From assembly GCA_017548065.1 (NCBI GenBank), contig JAFYNQ010000099.1, positions 1-39,502 of the forward strand: a stretch of DNA of 39,502 nt, written 5' to 3'. Shown in pieces: positions 6,431-15,181 of this stretch. How positions within the stretch are numbered: the first letter of the stretch is position 1; the number at the start of each line of letters is the position of its first letter. The notes below the pieces were generated by a model that did no database searches, was not told the origin of the DNA, and was given only the letters and a program-made list of their open reading frames with translations. Source of the DNA: Oscillospiraceae bacterium (GTDB lineage Bacteria > Bacillota > Clostridia > Oscillospirales > Oscillospiraceae). A program made the translations under genes and the position numbers.

Positions 6431-7567
6431 ATGAATCGGAAATACAGACTTTCCGTTGCGCTGGATATTGATGATGTGCTGATGGAATGCGTTCCCTATG
6501 CCATCCGTCTTGCCAACGAGAAATATAAATTTGACCCGCCCCTCACCATTTATGAGGTGGATCACTGGGGAACACTGGGTACCCGAGCGGACGTGATCTT
6601 TGAGTTTTTCCAGGATCCTGAATTTTTCCGCACCCAGCCGGTGATCAAGGGCGCAAAAAAGCTGGTGCGCCAGCTGTCCCAAATGGCTGAGGTTTTTGTA
6701 TCCACCTCCATTTATCACCAGTTCATGGGTATTCGTGCCCAGCGGATCATGGAGGAGTTCCCGGAGATCCCTCCCGATCACATTTACATGGGCGCAAGAA
6801 AAGACAAGATCCATGTGGACATTCTTTTTGACGACGGCATGCACAATGTCAGCGCCTCCGATGCTGCCTATCCCATTTTGCTGCGCCGTCCCTGGAACCA
6901 GGCAGCCACGGGTATGCTGGCAGTCAACAACTATGATGAATTCTTGAAGCTGGTGGAGGTGATCTCCGACAGCTACCGTGTGCGACTGGAGCCTCCCGTA
7001 TATGGCGAGCCCGGGATCATTGTGCTGGTAGGTCCCTCCGGCAGCGGCAAAAACGCAGTTGCCAAAGTACTTTCCAAAAAATGCGCTTCTCTGGAGAAGC
7101 TCATCAGCTATACCACCGATGCCTCGGTGGGACTGCAGGGCGGCGAGTGGTATCACTACATCACCCTGGACAGCTTCCGCAAGCTATACGAGCAAGGCGA
7201 GCTTTTTGAGTCCACCACCTATGCAGGACACAGCTATGGATCCCGAAAAGCCGATGTGGAAGCCATTCTTAAAAACGGCAAGCACGTTCTGACGGTTATG
7301 GATATCTGTGGCGCCATGGCGCTGAAGACCCATTTCCCCAACGTGACCACTGTGTTTATCCGCCGTGATAAGCGCGCACTGCTGACAGAGCTTTTGGAAA
7401 AGAATCTCAGCACCGAAGAAAAGGTGAGCCGCCTTATGGCGTTGGATGCAGAAATGCGCAACGCAGATATCTGCGATTACACTGTGGACATGACCACCCC
7501 GGAAGAGGCTGCCCGTGAGATCATCAAGGGACTTTCTCTCACACGGAGAAAGAAGGGCGGCGCATGA
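6431..7567 (+). CDS. Fusion of a 5'-nucleotidase-like HAD domain with a guanylate-kinase-like domain
   Basis: 378 aa with two recognisable halves. Residues 1-180 resemble the NT5C type of 5'(3')-deoxyribonucleotidase in the HAD superfamily: ALDIDDVLMEC holds the nucleophile and acid/base aspartates (D12, D14), STSIYH the second motif, and K126 with ILFDDG (D134/D135) the remaining motifs. Residues about 195-375 have a P-loop GPSGSGKNAV (201-210) and the guanylate-kinase order SYTTD, GGEWYHYITLDSFRKL, GELFE, YAGHSYGS and TVMDICGA. The arginine-rich GMP-binding TTRxPRPGE segment is replaced by TTDASVGLQGGE, so the kinase half may be inactive or bind another ligand. ATG 6431 is favoured by TTTGAGGT at 6415-6422. 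The next gene overlaps by 4 bases. Confidence 0.8.
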   Translation: MNRKYRLSVALDIDDVLMECVPYAIRLANEKYKFDPPLTIYEVDHWGTLGTRADVIFEFFQDPEFFRTQPVIKGAKKLVRQLSQMAEVFVSTSIYHQFMGIRAQRIMEEFPEIPPDHIYMGARKDKIHVDILFDDGMHNVSASDAAYPILLRRPWNQAATGMLAVNNYDEFLKLVEVISDSYRVRLEPPVYGEPGIIVLVGPSGSGKNAVAKVLSKKCASLEKLISYTTDASVGLQGGEWYHYITLDSFRKLYEQGELFESTTYAGHSYGSRKADVEAILKNGKHVLTVMDICGAMALKTHFPNVTTVFIRRDKRALLTELLEKNLSTEEKVSRLMALDAEMRNADICDYTVDMTTPEEAAREIIKGLSLTRRKKGGA

Positions 7568-8394
7568 TCGATCTGCACACCCATTCCCATTATTCCGACG
7601 GCACCCATTCCCCGGAAACCTTGGTGGCTATGGCAGAAAAAGCAGGGCTGAAGGCCATTGCCCTCTGCGACCACAACACTGTTGGCGGTCTTGAGACATT
7701 CATGGCTGCCGGAAGCAAAAGCAGCGTAGAGACCATCCCCGGCGCCGAGCTGACCACCGGCTACAAGGGCAAGGAGCTGCATATTCTGGCGCTGTTTCTC
7801 TCCCCTGACTGTTATGATGCCGTTACTGAAAAAATGGCGCCCTTCCGCAAAGCAAAAGAAGCCAACAACCAGCAGCTGTTTCACTCTTTGCTGGCAGCAG
7901 GCTTTCAGTTGGATCGGCAACGGATCTTCCAGGGCTCACTAGATTATGTAAACCGACTTGCTTTTGCAAAAGAGTTGTTCCGCTGCGGCTATGCTGCATC
8001 TACCGACGAAGCCTTTGATAAGTTCCTGCTTCCCGGGTTAGGCTTTTATGAGCCGGCGCCCCGTGCGGATGTATTTGATATTATCCGCTTCGTGCGGCAG
8101 CTTGGCGCACTACCCGTGCTGGCACATCCGCTGTACAGCGTATCGGAGGAGACGCTTCGTGAATTGCTGCCCCAGGCAAAAGAAGCCGGACTCGCCGCCA
8201 TGGAAACCCACTACAGCAAGTACACCCCGGAGGAAACCGCCTGCGCCCGTCAGCTTGCCACTGAATTCGGTCTTGCAGAAAGCGGCGGCTCCGATTATCA
8301 CGGCAACAAAGATTCCGTCATCCAAATGGGTGTCGGCAAAGGTTCCCTGCATATTCCCTATACAATTTTGGAAAACCTTAAAAACTTACTTTGA
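7564..8394 (+). CDS. PHP-domain phosphoesterase
   Basis: A 276-aa PHP-family metal phosphoesterase resembling 3',5'-nucleoside bisphosphate phosphatases (TrpH/RNase AM type). Metal ligands are visible: H5 and H7 in DLHTHSHYSDGT with D12, CDHN (D36, H37), GAELTT (E62), LHILALF (H73), LAHPLY and SGSDYHG-like GGSDYHG near the C-terminus. The ATG overlaps the previous stop as ATGA, so translation is coupled to the nucleotidase fusion. This pairing suggests clean-up of nucleotide or oligonucleotide phosphates. The exact substrate is not determined. Confidence 0.85.
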   Translation: MIDLHTHSHYSDGTHSPETLVAMAEKAGLKAIALCDHNTVGGLETFMAAGSKSSVETIPGAELTTGYKGKELHILALFLSPDCYDAVTEKMAPFRKAKEANNQQLFHSLLAAGFQLDRQRIFQGSLDYVNRLAFAKELFRCGYAASTDEAFDKFLLPGLGFYEPAPRADVFDIIRFVRQLGALPVLAHPLYSVSEETLRELLPQAKEAGLAAMETHYSKYTPEETACARQLATEFGLAESGGSDYHGNKDSVIQMGVGKGSLHIPYTILENLKNLL

Positions 8395-8408
8395 AAGGAA
8401 TGACCCCC

Positions 8409-9734
8409 ATGAAAAGAATCCTTACTATGCTGCTGTTGGCAGTTCTCGTCTTCTCCCTCTTCACTGCCTGCGGTGAAGAGAAGAAACCTGCATCCACCGC
8501 AACTGCACCTGCAAACGGTGTTTACACCATCACGCTGGCCCACGACCTGCAGGGCGAGCCTTTGGAGGTGCTGAACACCTATCTTGCTCTGTTCTCCAAG
8601 ACCTTCCCCCACATTGCTGTGGAGCTTGTAGCTGCAGATACAGAAAACCCCAACGTGCTTTACTGCATGCCCGACCGTGCCGCAGAGCTGGCCGCTCAGG
8701 ATAAGCTGGTTGACATGGCTGAACTGGTGGACTGCGAGATCATGATGTCCACCGCCGACGGCTCCCTGGCACCTCTGTATATTGAGCAAGAGACCCTCAA
8801 CGATATTTTTGAGTTCTATTACAAAGAGGGTTTTGTGGGCAAGGCGCTGTACTCCATGCCCCTTTCCAAGTCCTCCCAGATCATCTACTTCAATCAGACC
8901 TTCTTTGAAGAGAACAATCTGGACTTCCCCCTCACCTGGGAAGATGTGGAGCTTCTGCTGGCACAGCTGAAGGAGCTTGACCCGGATTGCATTCCTCTTT
9001 GCATTGAAGATCCTGCCGATTTCTTCATTACCATGTGCGCCCAGAACGATGCTGACTACACCACCGCTAAGGGTGATATCAAGTTTGACAACAAGAAAAA
9101 CCGCGAATACATGGAGAAGCTGAACGACTGGTATCAGAAGGGCTATATCACCACCCGTACCATTATGGGACGTGAAGAAGCCGGTGCTTTGCTGGCAACC
9201 GATGTCCGTCACTATATGGCCTTCGGCTCCACCCATTATGCCACCTCTCAGCAGCTTACAGAAAACAACGAGTCCTTTGCCTTTGAACTGGGTATGTTCC
9301 CCTTCCCCCAGCAGGGCTACGAGAATCAGAAGACCCTTGCCCGTGGTCCCGGACTGTCTGTCTTCAAGAACGACGACGAAGAGGTTCAGCTGGCTTCCTG
9401 GATGCTGGTTCGCTTCCTCACCCTGAACACCCAGTTCCAGTCCAAGTTCGCCCAGGCCGCCGGCATGCTGCCGGTGCTGACCTCCGCCGAACTGGAGGAC
9501 AGCTACTCCACCTATCTTGACAAAGCAAACGGCGCAGACAATGTGGCTGCTATGGCAGCGCTCTCCTCCATGGAGCAGCAGCATGCGCTGTTTACCACAC
9601 CCATCTTTGACGGCTCTGCAGAAGCCTATACCCAGGTAGGTCTGCTGCTGGACAAGTGCCTCACCGCCACAGGTGAAAAGGTTGACGAGCAGATCAAGGA
9701 TGCCTTCAAGGAAGCCGAAAAGGCTTGCAAGTAA
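8409..9734 (+). CDS. Extracellular solute-binding lipoprotein, ABC-type, without adjacent transporter
   Basis: A 441-aa family-1 (sugar-type) solute-binding protein. A lipoprotein signal peptide MKRILTMLLLAVLVFSLFTAC ends in a lipobox with C21. Mature sequence has the DLQGEPLEVLNTYLALF...FPHI start, MPLSKSSQIIYFNQTFFEEN and LTWEDVELL, typical of this fold. It would deliver a sugar or similar ligand to an ABC permease, but no permease or ATPase gene is adjacent. It lies 14 bases after the PHP gene with AAAGGAA as ribosome binding site, so it joins the same operon. ATG 8409 was chosen because the signal peptide begins there. Confidence 0.88.
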   Translation: MKRILTMLLLAVLVFSLFTACGEEKKPASTATAPANGVYTITLAHDLQGEPLEVLNTYLALFSKTFPHIAVELVAADTENPNVLYCMPDRAAELAAQDKLVDMAELVDCEIMMSTADGSLAPLYIEQETLNDIFEFYYKEGFVGKALYSMPLSKSSQIIYFNQTFFEENNLDFPLTWEDVELLLAQLKELDPDCIPLCIEDPADFFITMCAQNDADYTTAKGDIKFDNKKNREYMEKLNDWYQKGYITTRTIMGREEAGALLATDVRHYMAFGSTHYATSQQLTENNESFAFELGMFPFPQQGYENQKTLARGPGLSVFKNDDEEVQLASWMLVRFLTLNTQFQSKFAQAAGMLPVLTSAELEDSYSTYLDKANGADNVAAMAALSSMEQQHALFTTPIFDGSAEAYTQVGLLLDKCLTATGEKVDEQIKDAFKEAEKACK

Positions 9735-9741
9735 AAATAAA

Positions 9742-9781
9742 ACACCGTAGAGGAATTGCTTCCTCTACGGTGTATTTTTTA
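9742..9781. terminator. Bidirectional terminator between convergent operons
   Basis: ACACCGTAGAGGAA and TTCCTCTACGGTGT form a perfect 14-bp stem with a TTGC loop. T-runs on both outer sides serve the plus-strand solute-binding gene and the minus-strand gene ending at 9779. Confidence 0.9.
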
Positions 9782-10723
9782 CTTCAGCTTCTTAAATACC
9801 GGAGCGTCCAGTTCCTTCTTTGTTCTTGCCAGCAGACCAAACACACCCAGGGCTGCAAACACAAGGCCAAGACCGATGTTGGAAAGCACAGCGCCGGAGT
9901 ACTCGGAATCTGCCTGAAATACCATAATGATCAGGCCGGGAATATCGCCGTAGCTATAGCCGGGCAGCTCGCCGTCTGCGATCATGATTCCCAAGCTCAC
10001 AGCATCCGGCAACAGTGTGCCCACGATGACACCAAAGATCACTGCCAGGATCAGAATCCACAGTTTGCCCTTTCCCTTCTTACCATGGAACAGCGCATAG
10101 CCACGCTCTGCAAGCCAGCCGATCAACAAACCGATGTATGCCACCACATAACCCAGATACAGAACCACCGCCCAAACAGCGGAGCCCAGGAATGCGCCCA
10201 GGAACGCACCGACAATACCCGTTCCGTAGGAGCCGTCATCTGCTTCCTTTCGCCGTGTATCCTCTGCGTTCAGGCTCTCCTGCAGCTGTGCGGCACAGCT
10301 GTCATGCATAGGGTATGCAATGCCATCCAAAAGATACCAGGCGCCCGGTGCCGTGCCGCCACACTGGGGACAAACATTGCCTGCGGTTGCGCCGTACTGT
10401 GTGAGCAGGGGGAAGAACCACTGGAAGAAGGCTTCCATTTTCTTCATGGTACCGGGATTGTCCAGAAAGTCCACTCGCAAATAGCGGCTTCCCATCACCA
10501 GCTGCTGCACACGGTACTCCTTTGACACATTTGTCCCTCGCAGCGCTTCTTCAAACTGTTTCTTCTGCTCTGCATCAGGAAATTTTGTCACCACGTCCAT
10601 GCGCTTGTAGCCTGCGCCCTCACTGAAGGTGACCGCAAAGCCCTTGAAATTGCCGTAGGCAACGCCGGAATCCACCTGCATGCCGTTTTCCTTTGCCAGT
10701 TTCTTCAAACCATATCCAATCAT
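9779..10723 (-). CDS. Unrecognised membrane protein with zinc-ribbon motif
   Basis: A 314-aa protein of no family I recognise. Residues 1-115 are soluble and begin MIGYGLKKLAKENGMQVDSG. A CPQCGG motif with a later cysteine (HDSCAAQL) at about 118-145 looks like a partial zinc ribbon. About four hydrophobic segments follow, including GIVGAFLGAFLGSAVWAVVL, LWILILAVIFGVIVGTLL and GLGLVFAALGVFGLLA. It would be a membrane protein with a cytoplasmic N-terminal domain. The ribosome binding site is AGAGGGA. It lies 21 bases after the alpha/beta hydrolase gene and is the last gene of the mrnC-rqcH operon. Confidence 0.7.
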   Translation of the reverse strand: MIGYGLKKLAKENGMQVDSGVAYGNFKGFAVTFSEGAGYKRMDVVTKFPDAEQKKQFEEALRGTNVSKEYRVQQLVMGSRYLRVDFLDNPGTMKKMEAFFQWFFPLLTQYGATAGNVCPQCGGTAPGAWYLLDGIAYPMHDSCAAQLQESLNAEDTRRKEADDGSYGTGIVGAFLGAFLGSAVWAVVLYLGYVVAYIGLLIGWLAERGYALFHGKKGKGKLWILILAVIFGVIVGTLLPDAVSLGIMIADGELPGYSYGDIPGLIIMVFQADSEYSGAVLSNIGLGLVFAALGVFGLLARTKKELDAPVFKKLK

Positions 10724-10744
10724 AAATATCCCTCTTTTTCTATT

Positions 10745-11581
10745 TTATTTTAAAACTTCTGCCAGCCATTGCTTTAAAACCGTCAGCCACTCTCTGACAA
10801 CTGCCGCCTCCGGCAAAAGCTGATCTGCTGTTACATAGTCGCAGGTACTCATGCCGTGCTTACCTGCCGGGAAGATCTCCATGCGGAAAGGCACTTTATT
10901 GTCTGCCAGCGCCTTGGCATAGAGTATGCTGTTTTGCACCGGCACAACTTTATCTCCGGTGCAGTGCCACAAAAAGCTGGGAGGCGTTCTCTCCGACACC
11001 ATTTTGTCGCAGGAGAAGAAATCAATTTCCTCCTGTCTTTCCGGGTACGTGCCTCCGTTTAATTTCTCAAAAGAACCACTGTGACAATAAGCAGGGTCTG
11101 CGGTGATCACCGGGTATGCAAGAACGGAAGCCGCCACCGGCTTACTGTCCGGGAATGTCGCCCTTACATGCGGACAATCATAGCGGTTTGTATAGTGGGC
11201 AGCCAGGTGACCGCCTGCAGAGAAGCCCATAATGGCGATCTTTTCCGGGTCGCAATACCACTTGTCGCTGTTTTCCCAAATCAGTTCCATGGCTGCCGCC
11301 ACCTCCCGAAGTTGGGTGGGGAAGGCGTTGGGCGCCACACTGTAAGTAAGAATAAACACGTTGAAGCCCAGTGTCAGCAGGTGCATTGCCACCGGCTCTG
11401 CCTCCCGTCGGCTTACAAAGCGATAACCGCCACCGGGCAGCAGCAACACAGAGGGACGCTTCTCCTCCGCTCTGTTCAGTTCCTTCATATTTTCGGGGAT
11501 ATACAGCTCCAGACTGGGGTCGCAATCATTTTCTCCCAAAAAGGGAAACCGGTCTTTCAAGCGCAGTGTTTCACAATACAT
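10745..11581 (-). CDS. Alpha/beta hydrolase (esterase/lipase, BD-FAE/Aes-like)
   Basis: 278 aa. The oxyanion-hole motif PGGGYRFVS (about 49-57) replaces HGGG. The nucleophile elbow is GFSAGGHLA with S121. The acid and base are likely in TGDKVVP and AGKHGMS. This arrangement is that of carboxylic-ester hydrolases acting on acylated sugars or small esters. Two in-frame upstream ATGs exist, but ATG 11581 has AAAGGAG 9 bases before it and lies 1 base after the rqcH stop. It is translated with rqcH in a tight operon. No functional link to ribosome rescue is evident. Confidence 0.85.
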   Translation of the reverse strand: MYCETLRLKDRFPFLGENDCDPSLELYIPENMKELNRAEEKRPSVLLLPGGGYRFVSRREAEPVAMHLLTLGFNVFILTYSVAPNAFPTQLREVAAAMELIWENSDKWYCDPEKIAIMGFSAGGHLAAHYTNRYDCPHVRATFPDSKPVAASVLAYPVITADPAYCHSGSFEKLNGGTYPERQEEIDFFSCDKMVSERTPPSFLWHCTGDKVVPVQNSILYAKALADNKVPFRMEIFPAGKHGMSTCDYVTADQLLPEAAVVREWLTVLKQWLAEVLK

Positions 11582-11582
11582 G

Positions 11583-13334
11583 TTAATCATCTCCTTTCTT
11601 TTCCGCATTCAAAGCATCCACCACGATATCCGGGTAGGGATTGACGATTACCGTACGGTAGGTGTGATAGATTACCATACCCGGCTTTCCGCCGGGTGTT
11701 TTCTTTACCTGGCGCACCTGGGTCACGTCCACGGGAATGTTCTGACCACCCTTGGTTTCGGCATAGTAGGCTGCCAGCTGGGCGGCCTGGGTCACCGTGT
11801 CATCCGGCGGCTCTGCGCCACCGCAGGAGATGATCACATGGCTGCCGTGTACCTTTTGGGCGTGGAGCCAAATGTCATCCTTTCGGGCAAGCCGGAAGGT
11901 CAGCTCATCGTTTTGGCGGTTATTTCTGCCCACGTAAATGGGATAGCCGTCGGTGGATTCAAAGCGCATCGGCGCACATTTTGCCGCCTTCATCCGCTTC
12001 TTTCCGGTGTCTGCCCGGACATAGCCGCCGCTTTGCAGTTCCTGGCGAATCTCCTCCAGCTCTGCCTCACTTTCGGCTCGTCCCAGCTCCTCCAACACAC
12101 TTTCCAGATATGCCAGTTCCTGGGTGCCCAATTCAATCTGACGGGTCAGCTCTTTTTCCGCATTCTTCATACGGGTATAATCTTTATAAAATTTTGCCGC
12201 ATTTTGCTGTGGGGAGAGAATGGCAGAAATAGGAATATCAATGACCTTCATTTCCTCATCGTAAAAGTCCTCTGCCTGCAGCATCGTCTGTCCCTTGGTA
12301 ATGCGGTGGATATTGGCAGTGACGATATCGCCCAGCTGGCGAAGTCTCTCACGGTCATAGGTGGCCTGCAGTTCTTTCTTCTGCACCTCCAGCTTGCGCC
12401 GCAGACGCTGGCACAGATTGGTCACCGTCTTACGTACCGCCTGGCTTTTCTGCCGCATGGCATCCCGTCTGTCACGCACCGTATAGAAGCTGTCCAACAG
12501 CGCCCCGAAGGACTCTGCCTGCAGGCAGGTGCCGTACTGACGGATGGGACAAAAGGCAAACTGCTTCGGCGTACCGTCGGGTGCGGCATAGTAGTAAGCA
12601 CCGGGGTAGCGCAAGTGCTCATAGAAGAAAAGCTGCAGCTTCTCCCCTACCGCAAGCGCATCCAGCCCCTCCACACGGGCATCCGCATCACCGGCAGCAA
12701 ACAGCGCCGCCTCCCGGCAAATAAGGGGGGACAGACCACCCAAAGCATCCATAAGCCGATCTGCCAAAACATCTGCGCCCGGCTGGGTCAGCAGGTTTAC
12801 ATAATCCACCTCATTCATAGGATCCTGCTTTGCCACAGCCTCCGGCTGCACATAGTGCAACCCGGGCAACGCCGAACGTTTGGCACTCTCATCCAAGCCA
12901 ATGCGGCGCAGACAATCCACGATCCGCTCCTCGGGGTCCAGCAGGTACACATTGCAGGTTCTGCCCATCAGCTCCACCACAAGGCTTTTTTGCACCTCGT
13001 CACCCATTTCGTCAATGCAATCAAAAACAAAGCGCACAGCACGTTCCATGGGGATCTGTGTGATCTCTTTTAATCTGCCGCCGGACAAGTGCTTACGCAG
13101 CAGCATGCAGAACATAGGCGGCTGGTCAGGATTTTCAGGATTGGAGGCTGTCAGGTGCAGACGGGGGGCTGCGGGGTTAGCTGCGATCAGCAGTTTTTCC
13201 CGTCCCTGGGCGCAACGCAGCTGCAAAATCACCGTATCCCGTCCCGGCTGGTGGATCTTCTCCACACGGGCACCGTCCAGCTTCTGCCGAAGCTCATCCA
13301 GCACCGCCTTTAAAAAATACGCATCAAATGCCAT
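11583..13334 (-). CDS. rqcH: Rqc2 homolog RqcH, NFACT family ribosome quality-control factor
   Basis: 583 aa, the usual NFACT length. RqcH binds stalled 50S-peptidyl-tRNA complexes and, with tRNA-Ala, adds C-terminal alanine tails that target the nascent chain for degradation. The N-terminal NFACT-N domain begins MAFDAYFLKAVLDELRQKLD with KIHQPGRDTVILQLR and MLLRKHLSGGRL. A coiled-coil middle (about 290-430) follows. The C-terminal NFACT-R domain has GYPIYVGRNNRQNDELT, ARKDDIWLHAQKVHGSHVII and the YHTYRTVIVNP ending. The ribosome binding site GGAGGAAG lies inside the end of mrnC, whose stop is 2 bases upstream. Confidence 0.95.
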   Translation of the reverse strand: MAFDAYFLKAVLDELRQKLDGARVEKIHQPGRDTVILQLRCAQGREKLLIAANPAAPRLHLTASNPENPDQPPMFCMLLRKHLSGGRLKEITQIPMERAVRFVFDCIDEMGDEVQKSLVVELMGRTCNVYLLDPEERIVDCLRRIGLDESAKRSALPGLHYVQPEAVAKQDPMNEVDYVNLLTQPGADVLADRLMDALGGLSPLICREAALFAAGDADARVEGLDALAVGEKLQLFFYEHLRYPGAYYYAAPDGTPKQFAFCPIRQYGTCLQAESFGALLDSFYTVRDRRDAMRQKSQAVRKTVTNLCQRLRRKLEVQKKELQATYDRERLRQLGDIVTANIHRITKGQTMLQAEDFYDEEMKVIDIPISAILSPQQNAAKFYKDYTRMKNAEKELTRQIELGTQELAYLESVLEELGRAESEAELEEIRQELQSGGYVRADTGKKRMKAAKCAPMRFESTDGYPIYVGRNNRQNDELTFRLARKDDIWLHAQKVHGSHVIISCGGAEPPDDTVTQAAQLAAYYAETKGGQNIPVDVTQVRQVKKTPGGKPGMVIYHTYRTVIVNPYPDIVVDALNAEKKGDD

Positions 13335-13336
13335 GG

Positions 13337-13741
13337 TTACGCTTCCTCCAGCATTTTGTAAAACAGTTCATTGAGACGCTCTGTTCTGCCCATTAGATAC
13401 AATGCGCCAAACAGCGTCTCCAGTCCCGTTGCCTTGGCATACTCCTGCCGTGTGGCTGCCTTGGGTGTTGCGTGGGTATGGGCATTTTTGCCCCGACGAA
13501 AAAAGCCCAGCTCCTCTTCTGTCAGCAGCGGCTTCAGCTTGTCAGCAAACTTTGCCTGGGCCGTGGCCTTTACCATGCTCACGGTGTCCTTATGCAGCTT
13601 CAGCACTGTTTTATCACCACCGGCACACAAGTAAGTCCGGCACAAAAGATCGTATACACCGTCACCCACATGGGCAAGTCCCAGGTTGGTGATCTCGTTG
13701 ACCTGCAAGGTCGTAAGGTTCATCTGAAACAGATTTTCCAT
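13337..13741 (-). CDS. mrnC: Mini-ribonuclease 3
   Basis: A 134-aa RNase III-like catalytic domain without a double-stranded-RNA-binding domain, as in MrnC, which matures the ends of 23S rRNA in Firmicutes. Family motifs are LGLAHVGDGVYDLLCRTYL with catalytic acidic residues (D27, D31), HKDTVSMVKATAQA, RRGKNAHTHATPK and the C-terminal GLETLFGALYLMGR. ATG 13741 has GAGGAAA upstream and matches the family start. An in-frame ATG 22 codons earlier would lie upstream of the promoter -10 box. In many relatives mrnC follows cysS; here it heads an operon with rqcH. Confidence 0.95.
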   Translation of the reverse strand: MENLFQMNLTTLQVNEITNLGLAHVGDGVYDLLCRTYLCAGGDKTVLKLHKDTVSMVKATAQAKFADKLKPLLTEEELGFFRRGKNAHTHATPKAATRQEYAKATGLETLFGALYLMGRTERLNELFYKMLEEA

Positions 13742-13771
13742 GGTTTTCCTCGTTTCATTTATATTACTCTC

Positions 13772-13800
13772 ATGGTAACAGATTTGCGTCGGGATGTCAA
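13772..13800 (-). promoter_or_regulatory. Promoter of the mrnC-rqcH operon
   Basis: On the minus strand TTGACA (13795-13800), 17 bases, TACCAT (13772-13777). A perfect -35 box is paired with a weaker -10 box. Confidence 0.65.
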
Positions 13801-13832
13801 ATTTCAATTTGTGTTTTCATGGATTTTCTCTG

Positions 13833-13861
13833 TTGCGTCCCGAAGGATTTTGTTATATAAT
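13833..13861 (+). promoter_or_regulatory. Promoter of the MFS transporter gene
   Basis: TTGCGT (13833-13838), 17 bases, TATAAT (13856-13861). It is divergent from the mrnC promoter, with the two -35 boxes about 33 bases apart. Confidence 0.75.
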
Positions 13862-13895
13862 AGCTTCCGCACCCTGATAAAGGAGGGTTTTATTT

Positions 13896-15158
13896 ATGTC
13901 TGCACCGAATTTTAAGCGCACAAAGCTTGCCTGCTATGTGTCTTATTTTACCATGTCTTCGGTTTTTTGCGTGCCGCCGCTTTTGTTTATGACCTTTCGG
14001 GAGCTGTACGGCATTTCCTACACACTGCTGGGTACGCTGGTACTGGTGAATTTTATCACCCAGTTGGGCATTGATTTGATTTTCACCGCCTTTTCCAAGT
14101 ATTTCAACACAAAGCTGGTGATCCGCATCATGCCGTTGCTCACTGCCGGCGGTATGTTCCTTTATGCATTGATCCCGACCTTCTTCCCCGGCATTGCCTA
14201 CATCGGTTTGCTTTTGGGAACTGTGGTATTTTCTGTGGCCGCCGGTCTGTCGGAGGTGCTGATGAGTCCCACAATCGCTGCGATCCCCTCGGACAATCCG
14301 CAACGGGATATGAGCACGCTCCACTCCCTCTATGCCTTCGGCACCTTTGCCATGATCCTGGTCAGCGCATTGTATCTGAAGCTGTTCGGTACTGAAAACT
14401 GGGTATATCTGTTTCTGTTTTTAGGTTGTCTGCCCATTATTGCTGCTGTGCTGTTCATGACCTCCCCCATCCCGGAAATGCACAGCGAGGAAACCACAGA
14501 AAAGGTCTCCGGCAGTCCCAAACGGCGCACCGCCGGGCTGATTATCTGTCTTGTGTGCATTTTCTTCGGAAGCTGCGCAGAAAACACCATGAGCAACTGG
14601 ATCTCCACCTATGTGGAAAACGCATTAGGCATCAGCAAGCTGGTGGGCGACATTCTCGGCACAGCCATGTTTGCGGTGTTTTTGGGACTGGCACGAATCG
14701 GCTATGCAAAATTTGGCAAGAACATCTGCCGCACCTTGCTTGTGAGCATGATCGCCGCCGCAGCGTGCTATCTTGTGGTGGGTCTTTCCACCAACGCTAC
14801 AGTGTCCTTCATCGCCTGCAGTCTTACGGGCTTCTGCTCCTCCATGCTGTGGCCGGGAACACTGATCATGATGGAGGAAAAGATACCCAATGCCGGTGTT
14901 GCCGCCTATGCTCTGATGGCTGCCGGCGGTGACCTGGGCGCATCTGTTTCGCCTCAGCTTTTGGGCATCATTGTGGACAACGTTTCCACCACAGATTTTG
15001 CCGCCCGGCTGGGTATGACCCTGAACATCACCCCGGAGCAGGTGGGACTGAAGATCGGCATGCTGGTCTCTGCCCTCTTCCCCATCATCGGCATTGCCGT
15101 GATCCTCACTGCCATGGGTTTTTTCAAGAAGAAGCCAATTACAAGCAAAAGCACCTGA
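13896..15158 (+). CDS. Major facilitator superfamily transporter
   Basis: A 420-aa polytopic membrane protein with about 12 hydrophobic segments in two six-helix halves, split by a hydrophilic loop around residues 195-215 (MHSEETTEKVSGSPKRRT). It starts close to the first membrane segment (CYVSYFTMSSVFCVPPLLF). A conserved-type GLARIGYAKFG loop sits between helices 8 and 9. The substrate is unknown; the pattern resembles the sugar/fucose-permease-like branch, which is only a suggestion. AAAGGAGGG at about 13880-13888 fixes the start. It has its own promoter and terminator. Confidence 0.88.
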   Translation: MSAPNFKRTKLACYVSYFTMSSVFCVPPLLFMTFRELYGISYTLLGTLVLVNFITQLGIDLIFTAFSKYFNTKLVIRIMPLLTAGGMFLYALIPTFFPGIAYIGLLLGTVVFSVAAGLSEVLMSPTIAAIPSDNPQRDMSTLHSLYAFGTFAMILVSALYLKLFGTENWVYLFLFLGCLPIIAAVLFMTSPIPEMHSEETTEKVSGSPKRRTAGLIICLVCIFFGSCAENTMSNWISTYVENALGISKLVGDILGTAMFAVFLGLARIGYAKFGKNICRTLLVSMIAAAACYLVVGLSTNATVSFIACSLTGFCSSMLWPGTLIMMEEKIPNAGVAAYALMAAGGDLGASVSPQLLGIIVDNVSTTDFAARLGMTLNITPEQVGLKIGMLVSALFPIIGIAVILTAMGFFKKKPITSKST

Positions 15159-15180
15159 CGAAGTTCGTCAGGTGCTTCTT
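15151..15180. terminator. Bidirectional terminator
   Basis: GCACCTGACGA and TCGTCAGGTGC pair perfectly over a 3-base loop; the MFS stop codon lies inside the left arm. T-rich sequence follows on the plus strand and TTTT on the minus strand, serving the convergent methyltransferase operon too. Confidence 0.88.
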
Positions 15181-15181
15181 T

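Noticed and set aside
11580-13073. 497-codon plus-strand frame opposite rqcH
   Set aside because: The minus-strand frame is an unmistakable NFACT protein; the plus frame shows no domain and no ribosome binding site.
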